DNA from: Cotesia glomerata
Lineage: Eukaryota; Arthropoda; Insecta; Hymenoptera; Braconidae
DNA: 64,000 nt
NCBI RefSeq assembly: GCF_020080835.1
Contig: NC_058162.1
Span: forward strand, 6,277,323-6,341,322
Reading direction: 5' to 3'
Positions 12,601 through 28,690 of the stretch are shown here, one piece after another (within the stretch, counting starts at the first letter, position 1; each line of letters opens with the position of its first letter). The position numbers and the translations under genes are program-made. The notes under the pieces are model-generated. The model was not told where the DNA came from. It did not search any database and saw nothing but the letters and a program-made list of their open reading frames with translations.

Positions 12601-13358
12601 ACTTGAAATTTAATTAGAGTATTGTTTTGACTTGCACAGATTCCCAATTCTATCGAATTGGCATGCACCTTTTATCCATTTAATTATTCTAGCTAATATT
12701 CATTGTAACTTTCAATGTGCAATCATTATAACATTCCCGTGTGAATTCCGACACAAGGGCCAATGCATTAGATAGATTTCTACGAAATCTATCTAAAAAT
12801 TGTTCATTAATTTTGATAACTTTTAAACTTAAATTTTATGCAAATTAACTATTTAAAATTCAATTATTTTTTGGTTTAGTGTTTTTTACAATTTCTTCCT
12901 TTTGTCAGTCCCTCTGTTGGCGGAACAGAAAATGTTCTTGTTCATACTTTTGACCTCTATGTTCTTGAGTGTTTTTTTTTTATAAAAAATATATAAAAAC
13001 TTATTAATTAAAAGCTTTCTTACATTTGCAGTCGATAAAAAAAATTTTTTTATAAATAAAAAAAATCATTAAAAAGGAATTTATCATAATTTAATTATTC
13101 AGAATTAAATTACTGGAAATAAAAATTTAATTATTTTTTTTATAATAAAATAGTTAACTGTTTAAATTTTGATACGATTTATGAACTGTGCTTCTTAATT
13201 AAGAAGCTTATTATGAATATTGATCCGTTATAATTAATAATACTATATCATCGTAATTATAACCCGTTTTCGATCGCTTAATTAATCACTCGTTGAAGCG
13301 GTAATTAACAGTCATTACACAAGTGTGAGTAATAGTTAAATAATAAAATAAAAATTTC
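12601..13358. other. AT-rich intergenic DNA between convergent genes
   Basis: No coding or structured element supported apart from poly(A/T) patches. Confidence 0.5.
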
Positions 13359-13364
13359 TTTATT
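13359..13364 (-). terminator. Candidate polyadenylation signal of the PNGase gene
   Basis: AATAAA on the minus strand, about 225 bp past the stop at 13589. Other A-rich near matches lie around it, so the choice is tentative. Confidence 0.35.
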
Positions 13365-13588
13365 AACATATTTGTTATTTTATTACAAAATATGTGTCAA
13401 AAAATGTAAACAATGATAAATTTGTTTAAAATTTTTTACAAATAAACAATTATAAATTTTTTAAACATTCTTTATAAGAAGTAAAAATACAAATGCATTA
13501 TAAATCCCTAAAAAGTAATTTGATAATTAATAATAATAATAAACAGTATTCCTGGGAAATTTTAGTATTAATAATCGTGAACTTAGAT

Positions 13589-16500
13589 TCACGTGGTATG
13601 TTTTAATGTTATACATATTTGCAGAGAATAATCTTCAGTAGCATCGATGCTTTGCCGGAAAAGTTGAGCATGCTGCCATGAAACGTCACCTGTACCTCCT
13701 AATAATTTCACAGTCACGTTTATTTTACGTGCTTGCAGTTGATTTGTTTTATAATATTTACAGTCATCGACGGGTAACACGATAACATTATCATTATTTA
13801 TACCCTCAATAGTCCACTGGATATTGGCATTGTTAAAGGTAGCGACAGCAGCACGTAACTCAAACAGTTCTATGTCAACTTCGTTCGGCAGCTCAATGCT
13901 CCATGTAACTTTTCCAATTTCATTGCCGGACGATCGCGCTAAATACACCATTTTCCAATCGCGCTCGGTGTTACGGAATATACCGCCTTCACATTTATTT
14001 ACACCGCTGCTCCAGCCTTCTTTTGTGTTTATTACTTTGTCAGTCTGGTCGCATATCTGATAAATATCTTTTGTTATTATGTACTTTAGTATGAATTTTT
14101 TCGATTCTGATGAAATTTTCCATACGTACGGTTCATGAGTTTCCTGAAAAAAATAATTAATTATTGTTATAATTATTTGATCCAATTCAGAGAATTAGTA
14201 AAATTTTGTCTCTGACGTATTTATGTGATAAAATGGGTTGTTTCTTTAGTCAAATTTCGTATCATTAAAAAGTTCTTGACCAGCATTTGCGCCTTTTTAA
14301 GGTTTCAAACACTTTACAGTGATAGTTAATTTATTATGATAAGTTTTTGGAGTAGCTATGAGTAGATTAGAATTTTGCAGTGAATAAATTTTTTTTTTTG
14401 TTTTTTACAAAAGATTGTGGTTTCATGTCAAATATTAACCTCTACTGCTAGCACTATGTGACTGCCGTGACTTGTGAACTATAAATAAATAAAATTTTGC
14501 TTTATTAAATAATGACTTGTGAAATTGCACTGTACTTTTTTAACTATTGAAGTTTTTGAAGATATAAGTTCATCCCGATGTTACACTCATCAAGAGCTTT
14601 TATTTGAGTACCAACATGCATTTTTGATATATTTTTCATATATACATATATATAATATATATAAATATATGAAAAATTGATGTGGGTACTCAAATGAAAG
14701 GTCTTGATGAGTGTAACATCGGGATGAACTTATATCTTCAAAAATCTTAGTAGTTCACAAGATACACGGTCGTTTCTTAGTTATTTATCTAGAAATAAAG
14801 CACTTTCGAATGAAGCCTAAATACTTATCATCATAAATTGACTACTGGTGAGAATGATATGAAATCATGAAAAGGCACAACTCCGGGTCAAGACTTTTCC
14901 AACGATACCAAATTTAATCATAAAACCCCATTTTATCATATAAATAGACTGGCCACAAAATTTTGCTTATTCTCTTAATAATATAGATAATTAAGAAAAA
15001 TTAGGTCAAATGCTGTGACAGGTATTTATTTTTATTTTGAAAGGAATTTTAATAGTTAAATTTGGTATTATCAGAAAGGTATTATTATTTCATTATATAA
15101 TTTGGATTGTAAATGTTAAATATTTATGTATAAAATAATAATAATAATAATAACAATATTGTCGTATAATATGACATGATACATTTAATGAAAAATTTAA
15201 GTGTCACTTGTAGATTATTTGCCGACGATGTAAAAATTTATTTTGCGAGTTAAAACTTAGAAGAAATTGAAAATAAACTAAATGTAAGTCTATCTATATT
15301 ATCAAAATGATTATTAAGAAACCAAATGAAAATTAATCTTAAGAAAACCGTTTTTATGTTAATTCAGGAAAAAGAAATTTGTAAGAGGATACTGTGATAT
15401 TAAGTTAAATGATTGTAAAATTAAAGTACAAAAAATTAAATATCTAGGTATTATTATAGATTAAAATTTAACTTTTAACGATAATACGTCAGAAATAATA
15501 AAAAAATGGGAAAAAAATTAAATATTATGTATCGTCTAGGAAATTCTGTTAGCTGTTATGCAAAAAATATGATATACAAAACTATGATAGCACCTTATAT
15601 TGAGTACGCGAGTACTGTAATGATTAATTATTCTCTCGGCGATATTGACAGACTACAAAAAGTCCCAAATAGAGCCATGCGATTAGTTTTAGGAGTCAAT
15701 AGATATACTAAATGAAATAAATGACATGTTTGAAATCTTAGGGTGGATGAGTATTAAACAAAGAATAATTTTCAATAGCTGTATGTTTATATATAAATTA
15801 ATTTTGAATAAGAAACCAAAAACATTATCAGACAAAATTATTAAAATTAATAATGATCATAAATATAATACTATAACCGGATCATCAATAGCAATAAAAA
15901 ACACAAAAACACGTATAGCTGAGAAATGCATAACATATACAGGATATCAATGGTAAAATACTCTGCCAGAAGATATAAGGAGTGAAAATAGACTGAAATA
16001 TTTTAGAAGATGTTTAAAAGACTATGTTAAAAATAATTATTGACAAACAAGAATGTAAAATATATTGTAAACAGATAGAAATTGTAAATATGTTTTTAAA
16101 ATAGCCAAGGGCTAAATAAATTATATTATTATTATTATAAATGATAAAAATAAATATCACAACATAATTACCGATAATTCACCACGTGCTAATCGCCAAG
16201 CCACATCACCGGAAACTCTTCCCCCATATTCATTATCATTATTGCCATTCCCCAGTTTAACGGTGCCCGGTGGAGCGGGCAATAACTCAGCGAGTTCCAT
16301 TAATCGTCTCCTAACAACAAACTTCTTCCTCGCCTCACTGTACTCCGGGCCCGAGGATCGGAACCTCTCCTCGTTCAGCCTTAAAATCAAAGATAAAAGA
16401 CTGCTCTCACTTGTAAGAATCCTTCGCTTCATCACGTCCGGGTCCCTTGTGTACCGCCAGGTAACATCCTGCACCTCATCCCTGGAGTACGCGATAATAT

Positions 16501-19500
16501 AGGACAGTTTCTTCTTCCAGCCTCGCTCATAAAGCAAAGGTTTGTCTAGGACATCTTCGCAAGGATCTACGTGGATCCAGCGATTTTCGGACATCGACCA
16601 AACCTCCGACCATACGTGATCCGTCTTGTCGTAAACTATCCGTGTGTCATAACCCAAGGATCGGCAAATTAATGTGAAGGCATTTGCCCACTCTCCACAC
16701 CGGCCTTTCCGAGTTGTCAGCAGAATTTTCGGGTCTGTGTATCGTGGAAACTCTTCCTCTGCTTCGCAGGATTTACATCTGAAAATTTAGAAAAAGGAAG
16801 ATTAATTTTTTTTCAATAATTTTTTACCAAAAAAATTATTTTGAATTAAGTGCACTGAAAAAAAATTTTAATTTGATACTAATTGAAGAAATATGTATAT
16901 TTGATTTGAATTCAACTGTCGAAAGAAAATTTAATTTCGTAATAGAGATATATTAAAGAGGTTAAAAAGAAGAAATAAAGAATTGATTTATTTTAAGGTT
17001 CTTTGCAAATTTTTCTTTACAATTTAATCATATTTTATTGAAAAAGTTAGAAATCATGAAAATATTATATTACTCCACCGAAAAAAATTATTTAATTCAA
17101 GAAAAATATTCTTTTTAAAATTTTACTTTTGTTTTGGAGATTTTATGTTTAAATTGAAGAAAGAAAACTAAACTCGAGGATGAAGATAAAAAATTGCTCA
17201 TTTATCAATGTTACTAATTCATTCAACCACTTTACTGTTTTCATACAAGGTACAAGTAAATTTTTTTCAAAAATTTCCTTCTGCAGCAGCATTGATTTAA
17301 AATATTACCAATTTGTTTAAAAAATACTAACAAGCTTTTGATTTTTCTTATTTTCTATATTATAAAAAATAATTTTTAGAATGAATTCAAGTCAAATATT
17401 TCCTTTCTTTTTTTCAAGTTTTTTTTGTTTATATTTTGAATAAAGAAACTTGTTAAACCAAAAGTATAAAAATCAATTAGTTTTTTTCAGTGTATAAAAC
17501 TTTAATTGAATTTTTTTAAAAATTATTTTTAAAAATTCTTAATAAGCAAAAAATTGCAACTAAATATTCCCAATAGTAGGTAAAAAATTTCTTATTTTTC
17601 CAAGCTTTGCAACTCCAAAAGCGAGCGCACTCACGTCACCTGGCCATCTAGCGGTATCCTAACGAACTAAAAACTAAAATAGAATCCTTATAAGCCCAGA
17701 AAACGAGAAATCTTTTAATCAAAGTACAAAGTTTCCTTTAAAATAATTTTTTTCTTAAATTAATAATATTTATTTTCAACCAAGTACTTATTTATTTAAT
17801 GTACTGTAAGCGTTCTCAATTTTTTTTAATGCCATTCAATATACCTGCAGATTACGATAAGTTATAACTTATAAGTAATACAAGAAGTAGATAAATGATT
17901 TTCTTTTGTTTTACCAATATAATATATAGCCTAGAACAAACCAGTAAAATCCTTTATGTGTGGAGATAAAAGAGTTACGTACGCTATATAACACCTTCAA
18001 TTTCACGCGAATAATATCGAATAAACCAGTTTTTCTTCAAGGATAGAAGAGTTATACTGTGCATATTTTCTTCACACATAATAAAATGATAAATCCATTC
18101 TTTTATTAAAATATAAAACAAATTTCTTCACTGCGCTTGAAAGAAAAAAAACCTTGAAAGAAAAATACGACAAAGACATCACACCTCGACTGGTCTCTCA
18201 ACATTTGTAAATTTATTATTCAAAAATGAAAACGTACTTGTGTATTTCAACTCTCGAGACTCGAGGATCATTTCTGAATTCATTTCTGTTGAAGGTGCAA
18301 GCGTCTGAGCAAAATCTACAGGTTGGGCTATTCATCCAAGAGAAAAACTCGTTTTTGAACCAATGTACCAACTCACTTAGCAGCAAGTCTTCAATCGTTG
18401 GTTCACACTCTATAGAATTATTTTTATTTATTTGATCCTCGGACTGTGAGTTACCAAGAGGATTTTTTTTTCTCTTCTGCTGCTGCTGGAAAGCTCTCAT
18501 TTTCTTAATAGCTTCAAGTTGTAATCGATCGATCGGAACAAAATGCTTTGTGTACTCTTGAAGCTCTTTGTTTTCATATCGCAGCACTTCCTGAAAAGTG
18601 CTAGTAATTGTTTGCAGAAAATTGTTTGATTGCTTTAAATCCTTTGGCTTAGCACCAGTTGATTTTGATGCTGGAGAACTGCCGCTTGTGCTAGTTGAGC
18701 CTTTTGTACCAGACATCACTTTATTACGTAATTCCCAGAGTAACTTTTGGCCTCTTTGCAGTTGAGATAATGGTGAATTTTTTGGTAAAGAAAAAAATTC
18801 TCCATCCTAAAAATAATGAATTTTATTATTCTTAACAAGTTTTTATTTAATTACAAATCAAACTAATTATTTTTAATGAATTTATTTTATCGTTGATAGT
18901 AAAGTTACAATTTTTTTATAAAATTTTGTTTCTATCTATACTTGAGTTCGTTTTAAAAAATATGCCTTCGGAAACATAAAAAGTTTTTACAAATATCACA
19001 ATAACAATAAACCATTGTAGTGTGTCATAATAATGATCATTCATAGCAACTATAACAATTAATTTACGAGTAGAGATAGAACAAAAAAAAATTTAATTTT
19101 CCTTAACGCTCGAGGAATAACATTAGCCCTCTTATAAACTTAGTAATAAAAGAAACAAAAAAGTACAATACTACACTCATCTCCGGTGCTTTTATTTGTT
19201 TCATTCATATTTCCGTTCGCACTTATACTTTTTTTTTTTTTTTTTTTTTTTTCAGCATATAGAAAGCAAAATAATAAATAAAAAAAATACATGACATGTA
19301 CTTGTGACATATTGTAACTTTATTTCATCAAATTTTATTTATGAAAATTTGTTGTTGATTATTTATTAAATAAATTGAATTTTTTGATATTCAAATCGAG
19401 TAGATTGTAAATATTTATTCATTTATTAAATTTATAATCCAGGGCTCAAGCCGAGTGGCAATAATATAAGATATACCATAGCATTATCATGTAATAGCTG

Positions 19501-22500
19501 TACAATAAAATCATTTATAAACTAAAATAAACAAGCTTGTAAGCTCAACTATTAATAACTTCCAAATTCAAGAAAAATTTAAGGGACTGAGATTTTATGA
19601 TGTCAATTGGCAACATCTGCTAAGAGCGGATACTTAATACAACAAAGGAGTGCTCAAAGGTGATAGTGGCAAAATTAGGCATTTTAAAAGAGATGTGTAA
19701 TTGTTTTTAGCTGCGAGTCTATCTGATTAATCAAATTTTTTTGTCCTAGTAGATAGATTTTACAAATTTCATAATTAAGTCAAATATTTTGCAACCACGC
19801 ACACTAAATACGTTCCAAAATTAATTCTTTTAATTTTTAAATTTACAACAAAATTTTTTTTTAATTTCTGAAAATCATATACAATCATATCGGTTACTTG
19901 GATTTTTTAATTTTTTATTTTATATTTTTTTGTAAAAAAAAAAATTTTTTTTTGCACGCCTCATAGTGCGAAGCGCGTGAGGTTGTGCTTTATACTCGAC
20001 TCGTCAAGGTCAAGCAATTTTGTGATCTTTAAATGTCTCTATCACAACCATATTACACTTATACAATAATATAAGTAGATGTACACGGAGAAAACACTTA
20101 AATTAAACCATCTTTTACTTTCGAAAATCATTTCATGTAGCTATTTTGAAAAAAAAATGTTTTGAAAAAAATTTTACGTGGACGTCCGGATGTCACCCCA
20201 TTTTGGATGTACCAATGATTACTCCCGAACAAATTGATATTTCAAGACCGGACTTTTTTTATTAGTTTACGAATGCGATGAACTGGGTCCGTATTTCATA
20301 TCAGTAGCCTAGTTTACGTATTTTTTTTTTTTTTAATTGAATTTTTATTAAAATTTATTACGATATAACCGCACAAAGACAAACGAATTTTTCTTATTTG
20401 TCACGTGAAAACTATGGCGCCACTTGATAAAGCTAGATTTTTTTAGACTGCGTGCGCATATAACAAGAAAAAAGGGCGCTGATATTTAAAAAAAAAAAAA
20501 AAAATACTCTTTAAGAAATTACTTAATTATAATTTTCTTTTTTTTTATCAGTTACACAATTTATTTTTTCTTAAAAAATGAATGAGCGCTATGAGGCGTG
20601 CACTTTTGGATTTTCCAAACTTTTTTTCAATAGTCTTGCACGGAAAAAAGTAAACTGTAAAAGGCACTCAGATTCCGGTCAATTTTTATAGTTTCAAACA
20701 GTACAGTGGACATCGGGGTGGCAAAAATATAAATATTACAGAACTTAATGTAGAAAGTGTAAAAGCCACAATTTATAATTTAATATCGAAAATAAGTGAT
20801 TAATAGCTATCACTATAGTAAATAACGACTCTCTCATCTTAAAAAATTACAGTTTTAAACAGTAAAAATTGCCGTTTCAATATATAGTCCATACTAATAA
20901 GGCTGGCAATGGCCTGGTCGGCTCGGTGCTCGCTTTTCGAAAGAATGGGACCCGGGTTCGATCCCGGCACGCACCAATATTTTTCAGTGATTATAATTAA
21001 AAATATGTGCGTTACATTACGTTGCCAGCCTTTGGAAGTGGCAGAGATAGCCGGGCGGCACACGTCTGACTTTGGGCGATCACACATTTCAGCAACAACT
21101 TGAATGGGTGACCACTTTAGTCAGCGTTGGCTAGCGCGAGGGATCTCTGCACACTAGGAGAGGGGCCTAATATGCTCCAGTGGTCGATAAAAGAAGAGTT
21201 TCTTATCAATCACTGTAGACTTAGCCTAACTCCGACTGTACTATCATGGGTTTTCTCTGTGATTTCCCCATGATTCTGTTCCAACAGCCTGAGAAGGTGA
21301 GGTTCAGGGTGAATACGGTACAGAAAGCACAAGTCGGTCCACAGCCGCAAAAATTAAAAGCAGAAATGAAATGTCGGGTGGAACTTGCAGAGGTCCAACA
21401 TGAGAAATAGAAGAAGCGTAGAGCTAGGAGAAAAAGAGGAATCAGCCTTGTAAAAACCGAGAGGTGTACAAGTAAAGCATAATAATAATAATATATAGTC
21501 CATACTATGAGGAGAAGGGGAACTCAGATGAGGAGAAGGGGGTTTCACTCTCGGAGAATTTAACATTTGAAACAGTAAAAATTCTACTCTTAAAATATAT
21601 ATTTTACCAGTCCAAACAAGTCAATAATTATAGTTTCATTTATAGCGTTGCGTTTAAAATTTACCATTTTACTTTGTAAATATTAACGTTGCTTGTATTA
21701 GAAATTTAGTAACTGTATTTTATACTTTTTACATATCATACAATAATTTTTTAGGTACGAAATGATGAATATCAAAGTCAAAATTCTTAATTATTATACT
21801 TTAATATTTTCGATATTCACATAGCGAATATTACTGTTTGAAATGGTAATTTTTAGCAGTTGATCATTACTTATTATAAATCGACTATTATTTATTATAG
21901 TTTACTTTTTTCTGTATGTGAATGTGGACGTGGTGTGATTTTTTACAGTGAAACTGTTTTTGTTCGGATTGTTCTTAGCTGCGAGTCTATCTGATCATCT
22001 AATATCGGCATCTTCATTTCTAAATAGACAATGTAAAAATTTCGGATCATCAGTCTCCAGTAGTTTGTAAATATAGCAAATTAGATATTTTTTGCAATAA
22101 AAGTTACTTTTATGACTTTCAACAGTACTTTGAATATATACATTCATTTCAACTTGGAATAATTAACATCGACAAGATATATTGTTACTTTATAAAAAGT
22201 AGCTCAACGAATTTATCATCAACTTAAATTTTTTAAATTAATAATAATAAAAATCGTACATTTTTGAAGTTATTATTATTATTATTATTAAATTTTATAT
22301 ATTGCATGGATTTTGCACGTCTCATAGCGCGAAGCGTGTGAGGTTGTGCTTTTAATACTCGACTCGTCAAGGTCAAGCAATTTTGTGATCTTCAAATGCC
22401 TCTATCACAACCATATTACACTTATACAATGATATAAGTAGATGTACACCGAAAATACACTTAAATTAAAACATTTTTTACTTTCTAAAATCATTTCATG

Positions 22501-25500
22501 TTGCTATTTTGAAAAAAAAAAAAAAACGTTTTGAAAAAAATTTTACGTGGACGTCCGGATGTCACCCCATTTTGGATGTACTAACGATTACTCCCGAACA
22601 AATTGATATTTCAAGACCGGACCTTTTTTATTAGTTTAAGAATTCAATGAACTGGGTCCGTATTTCATATCAGTGGCCTAGTTTACGTATTTTTTTTTTA
22701 ATTGAATTTTTATTAAAATTTATTACGATATAACCGTACAAAGACAAATGAACTTTTCTTATTTGTCACGTGAAAACTCTGGCGCCACTTGATCAAGCTA
22801 GATTTTTTTAGACTGCGTGCGCATATAACAAGAAAAAAGGGCGCTGATATTTAAAAAAAAAAAAATACTCTTTAAGAAATTACTTAATTATAATTTTCTT
22901 TTTTTTTATCAGTTACACAATTTATTTTTTCTTAAAAAATGAATGAGCGTTATGAGGCGTGCACTTTTGGATTTTCCAAACTTATTTATTTTATATTCAA
23001 CATTTATTATTTCGTCTTGAGCAGATTACATGTAAAAATATTTTTAACAATTAAATATCGATGGAAAATGAATTTTTGTTGTAAAACAAAAAATAGCTAT
23101 CAAAATACATCAGATAATGTTTCTCTACAATTTTATTTAATTAAGATTGACGTGATTTCCATGCATGCAAATATTTTTGACTTGTTAACAATGTAATAAC
23201 AATAATTCACAACTCTTTACATAAATTTTAACAATGCTTCATTAAACTAGATGTGAAAACACATAATGAAATTTCGCAAACATAAAGTTAATAATTAAGA
23301 TATTTTATTTAAAAACTCACATAATAATTATAATAATAATAATAGTTACGAATATACCATATCGACCAGTTAAATATAACCACATAATTTATGAAATTGT
23401 ATGCCTTGAGGACGGATATGATTTACTCTCACTTAAAAATTAAAACCGATGGTGAAAATTTAATATAAATTTATTTTTTCTAAATTTATCAATAATTTAT
23501 GACGGTATTATTGGAAAATTCATCATCGCAATATTGTGTAATGAAGTAAATTTATAAATTCAAATACATAGGGTGGAAGCATCTGGGGCTACTTTAAATA
23601 TTTTGTTGACAGGAAGAGAAAAATGATAGGAGTGATATATTTTCAAAAATAATAGATAATATATTCGTGGGATTAAATTTATTTATAAATAATTCCGTGA
23701 GATGTGAATATAAGATCGGTTTATAAAAAATTTTATTATTTTTTTTTGTCTCTATCGATTTGACGGAGGGTTTGAAAAGGGACGCGAGAAGCGTATAACA
23801 TCCTTATTCCAAAAACTTCCAAGTTGATTTCCAGTAAATATCTTCGAATGAGCCAAAATGACGGATAGAGTGCGAGTGAAGTTGAGTTCAATATTAATAA
23901 AAAGGCATTCAGCATCCGAAATGGATGTAAATTTTAGTGCTATCAAAAATTTTTAGAAACGTTAAAAGGAATGCAATAGTAAAATATCAAATGTATAAAA
24001 AAGTAAGTGTCTTTTAGACTATAAAAATAATTAGACGTGGAAATGCAAGATTATTTAATGGACTTTTAGATCAATTTTGCAGAAATTCATTAACTTGCCG
24101 CGTTTAGAAGTTATTTCAAGAAGAATTAGCAAAAATGGGTTAGTGTATTTTTTTTTTTAATTTTTAGTTCCTGTCATACTTGAACTATTAGACTGATCTA
24201 GCTTATCTTCAAACTAGACCTGGAGAATTTCCAAATGAGTAGGTATGTTGAGTTGTATTAAGAGGCGTTCCAAGCTATTACAGCTTCATGAATTTTTCCT
24301 CAGCAAAGAAAAGTTTAAAAAAAAAAACAACGCTTTACTACTCTATAGATTATTATTATTTAATTATCTATTTTCCAGCTGTGCATCAAAATAGCAAAAT
24401 TTTTCAAAAGCTCACGAAGACAATTGCCATTTTATTTTTAAAATCAACTAAAAATTTTTTTTAGAGAAAGATTTATCATTTTATGTATTTTTTATAAAAT
24501 TCTAAAAGCTCATTATTCAGACTGAATCTTTAATATAAGAGACACAAGTAGGAAACAGCATTAATGCATACAATGCTTTATTAATTACTAAGGGTCGCTC
24601 GACAGCTGAAATGGAAGTAGATTTTACATTACTTCCTAAATGAAGATATTCTCGACTCTGCAGTAAATTTAGGGAATTTTCATTTATTCAGAGAGATATA
24701 ATATCTTTATTTTATATTATAAATTTCAATGGCCTTTCTTTGAGTATTTGATTCTATCATAATCCTATGAAAACGTACTCGGCTAATTAAAACAAGTATT
24801 GATGGCCTCGTTAAAACCTGCGCTCAAAATTCGACAAAAGAATATGAATCCAATCAGTACGTTAATACTTCAAGAGTCATTATTTTGCAACTTTTTTGTT
24901 TATTACAATCTATTGATGAAATAAAAATAAACTAACAGGAATATTTCGAACGGTGTATAAAGGGTATTCTACGCCAAATCAACCAGTTTTGACCCCATCT
25001 CCTTCCACTTTGGTTAAAAATTTTTTTACTCAATGTAAAAAAAGTTCTAAATTAAAAAAATGGCTTTTTTCAAATAGTTATAATTTTTTTAATTAATTCA
25101 ACTTAATGTGTTGTTTTTTTTTCTATTTTTATTTTTGAATGGGCTTTAACAAAAATTATTTAAACTTATCTTCATTGTTATTTTTTAGATTTTTGAAAAA
25201 AAATTATTATCTTTGATTTTTTTTTAACTATATTAAACTTTGAAATTTTCCGAAAATCCTCAGCTTTTTTTCCGAGTGGTATTTTTTTGATTTTTATTTA
25301 ATTATATCACAAACTTTAAAGCGAATATCGCAACATCGTCGTTGTTAAAATCACCACGTAGTGGCCAAATGACATACAATATTTTTTGTTATTATCGCTC
25401 CATAAGTTTAACTTTTGAGGGATAGGAGGCAAATAATGACATATTCAAATTTTATGAAGTTTCACAAAGGCAAAAAAACTTAATTTTATATTAATTGTCT

Positions 25501-28500
25501 TTTTATTAATATTTATTTATGGCATGGTTGTTATTTTATTAACATTAGGTCCGCTTCGTAATAAACTGTCAGCAGAGAAATAATTAGCACCACTCAATAG
25601 TAACTAAGCTTAAATTTACTAAAAATCATCGGTCGGTACACTAGAATTTGATTTATTTCGTTCTAAATTTCATTCGATTGCACAAGGACAGTACGGAAAA
25701 AAGGGAGAAGTAAACTTTGCGGCCTAGACCGCGAAAAAAAGACGGTATGGTAGAGTCTCTAGAAATGAGTATCTTTTCGGACGCCTCAGCGCTCAAAAGT
25801 TGAACTTTTGGAGCGAGTATAACAAAAAAAATTTTTTTTTTAATTTTTGCTTTTGTCTCATAACGTAATAATATATGACTGTATTTATATTTATTACTAG
25901 CGGACCTGACACGTTATTCTGTACACACGTCTTAAATTAAAAAATTTTAAGCTTATTTGAATAAACGTTTACAGTTTGTACCGTTTCGATGAAAATGATC
26001 ATTAAAATGTTATATTTTAATTAGCACGAGATTGATTTTACCACAATACCACAAAATTTTCTTGAATCTGATCGTAGCGCCTACTATCGGGTCACACTGA
26101 AATTAAAATCAAAACTTTTGGAATATTCAATACTGCGATCGATTCGCTGTCTGCTGAATCCAATGTAAAACATTCCAAAATCAACAACAATTTATAAATA
26201 AAAATTTTTCTGTGGACTGAATTGTGAGTCTAAACCATTCTCGAACACATCTCAAGATACAAAAAATTTAATTAAAATCGGTCCAGCCGTTTAGGAGGAG
26301 TTCAGTGACAAACACACGCACAGAAGAAATATATATATAAAGATGCCATCAGGCTTCAACATTATTTCATAATTTGTTACTGTATGTCTATATATATAAT
26401 TCTCCAAATTAAATGTTATGCAAAAACAAAAGTAATAATAAATGAACTTAATCAGCTAAATGAGCATTAAGTTTGTGATTTCTCCTAAAAAGGGATGCAA
26501 ACATTCCAAGCTTATCGTATTAATACATACGATAACAAAACATTGTTTTAAAACGATTATAAACAGACACAAGTATACTTTGAGTTCTAAAAACACGGGC
26601 AATTCTGACAACAAGCTTGGCATCACATGAAATCTGTACAGTGATCAAGTTTCGCTCGGATTACACTAATTGATAAGTTTCTTCCTGATTAATGTCGGTC
26701 TGGAATTGGCTAAACAGGCGCGGGAGCTAAAAGCTTCAAAGTGATAGCAAAAAACCTATTAACAGTCTTGTAAAAAGTATTTGCAAAACGCTCCAGGGGT
26801 TTAACCTACTATTTTGAATATTTGTGCCAGCGCGCATTTAGCACGCATTTGAATACTTTTTTTCTACGGTATTTGTATTTGTATTTTAAAGTGAATACTT
26901 TTTAAATACCAATGCTATTGCTGCTGTTTCTCTCAGTTTCAACGATATTTCATATAGAAAGGAATTAAAACAAAGTTCGAATGTGAATTCCCGAACTCTG
27001 CTTGAACCCTCTATTCACTGCTTCAATGGTTATTGTTGTTGATTTTCTTTGTTTCCAGATGAAAACTCTCTTTCATCAGATAACTTATAGATTAATTATC
27101 CCTGGTATTCGTAATTAAATACTTCGATAAAGTTATTTTTATCGTAATGTGCTGTTCGGCGAATTAACTATAAATATTGGAAATACTATCTCGGTATTGA
27201 TTATAATAAAGAATTTTCAGTCGATAATTATTAACGTTATTCATGTTTTATTAAATATGTTATGTAAGAATTATTAATTTATAGAAAATTAATTATTTTA
27301 AATGGTTTAATTATTTAGTATTTAGTCCTAGCGTGTTAGGCTAATAGACCGGGAACTTCCGAGTTTCTATTTATTGAGAATGATAGGTTTGTTGAATAAA
27401 TTGGACGTTGAATAATTTTAATACATATATTGTTTAAATCAAAAATTACTATCATTAGTTAAATTACAATAATTACAATTATTACATAGTGATTCAAAGT
27501 TAACTTTTTCTTTCATATAACGATTTTACGATATTATTAAATTCACAAATATTAGTTATTTAAAATGTACCTGATAAAAATGATGAACTTTGTTGATTTT
27601 ACTTACTCTTTAGATTTGATTCACTTCATAATTATACTTTTAATTTTACAATCTTTTATTCGTTATTCGGTAAATTTAACATGTGGTCTATTCAGACTTA
27701 TTAAAACTTTAGGTGATGTTAACACTAGGACGTCAGGACAACGAAAGAGATTTTCTTGTGAAAATTGTAAGGTGTCGAATTTTAGGGCGTTACTAATTTC
27801 CACTCATTGGGGGAACCAAATGTCCAATTATTTGTCTATTTTCTTGGGCCCTTACCCTCTCTCTTAAGTTGTTCAAAAATATCGCATGAGTCCCCTCTAC
27901 TTGGGTCAGAGTGCAATATAGTTTTCTTACTTACTCTTATGTTCTATTAAACATCTATGTGTTTGTGCATACGTAAGCGCATTTACGTATAGACAAAGAC
28001 AAAGGCAAAGATAAAGTACATTTGTACTGTTTAACAATAATTTATTTATTTAAATCGAATAAATAGATATGTACTTGATTCTAGCATCTCTTACGTTTTT
28101 TGAATTTAATTATTTATTTGTAGAAATACTTCTGTTTTATCATTTTATAAATGTGTTGCATTATTTTAGAATTTCATTATTTAATATTTGTTTATTTTAA
28201 ATTGTTTAACTTTCAAGTTCTATTTTTTTTATCTGTTTCATATTCGTAAAGTTCATTTCTCATTTAATATTTAATTTTGATTATCTAAAAATTATTTAAA
28301 ACTTACAATATTAAAATTCATTTAGACATTTGTCTCAACACTCAAAATTCTGTACTTAAGTTACTCTAAAATCTTTTGGTTTAAAATAAATCTTTTTATC
28401 TAATATTCTTTGTCATTACTTAAGTATTTTTAACTTCCCACTAAGAAAATCGAAGATTTTCAAAAATCGGGAAGTTATTGTTTTCACCCCGTTTTGCAAA

Positions 28501-28596
28501 AATCGAGTTTTCATCAGATCTCGACGTTTGAAGGTCACAGGAAGCTTCCCTAACTATCCCCGTGAGGTTGTCACGGTGTCTGTATGTATGTGTAAG

Positions 28597-28690
<94 letters not shown>

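Noticed and set aside
20839..21566. Open frames on both strands around 21 kb
   Set aside because: They cover the SINE at 20897-21490 and its host MITE; no protein domain.
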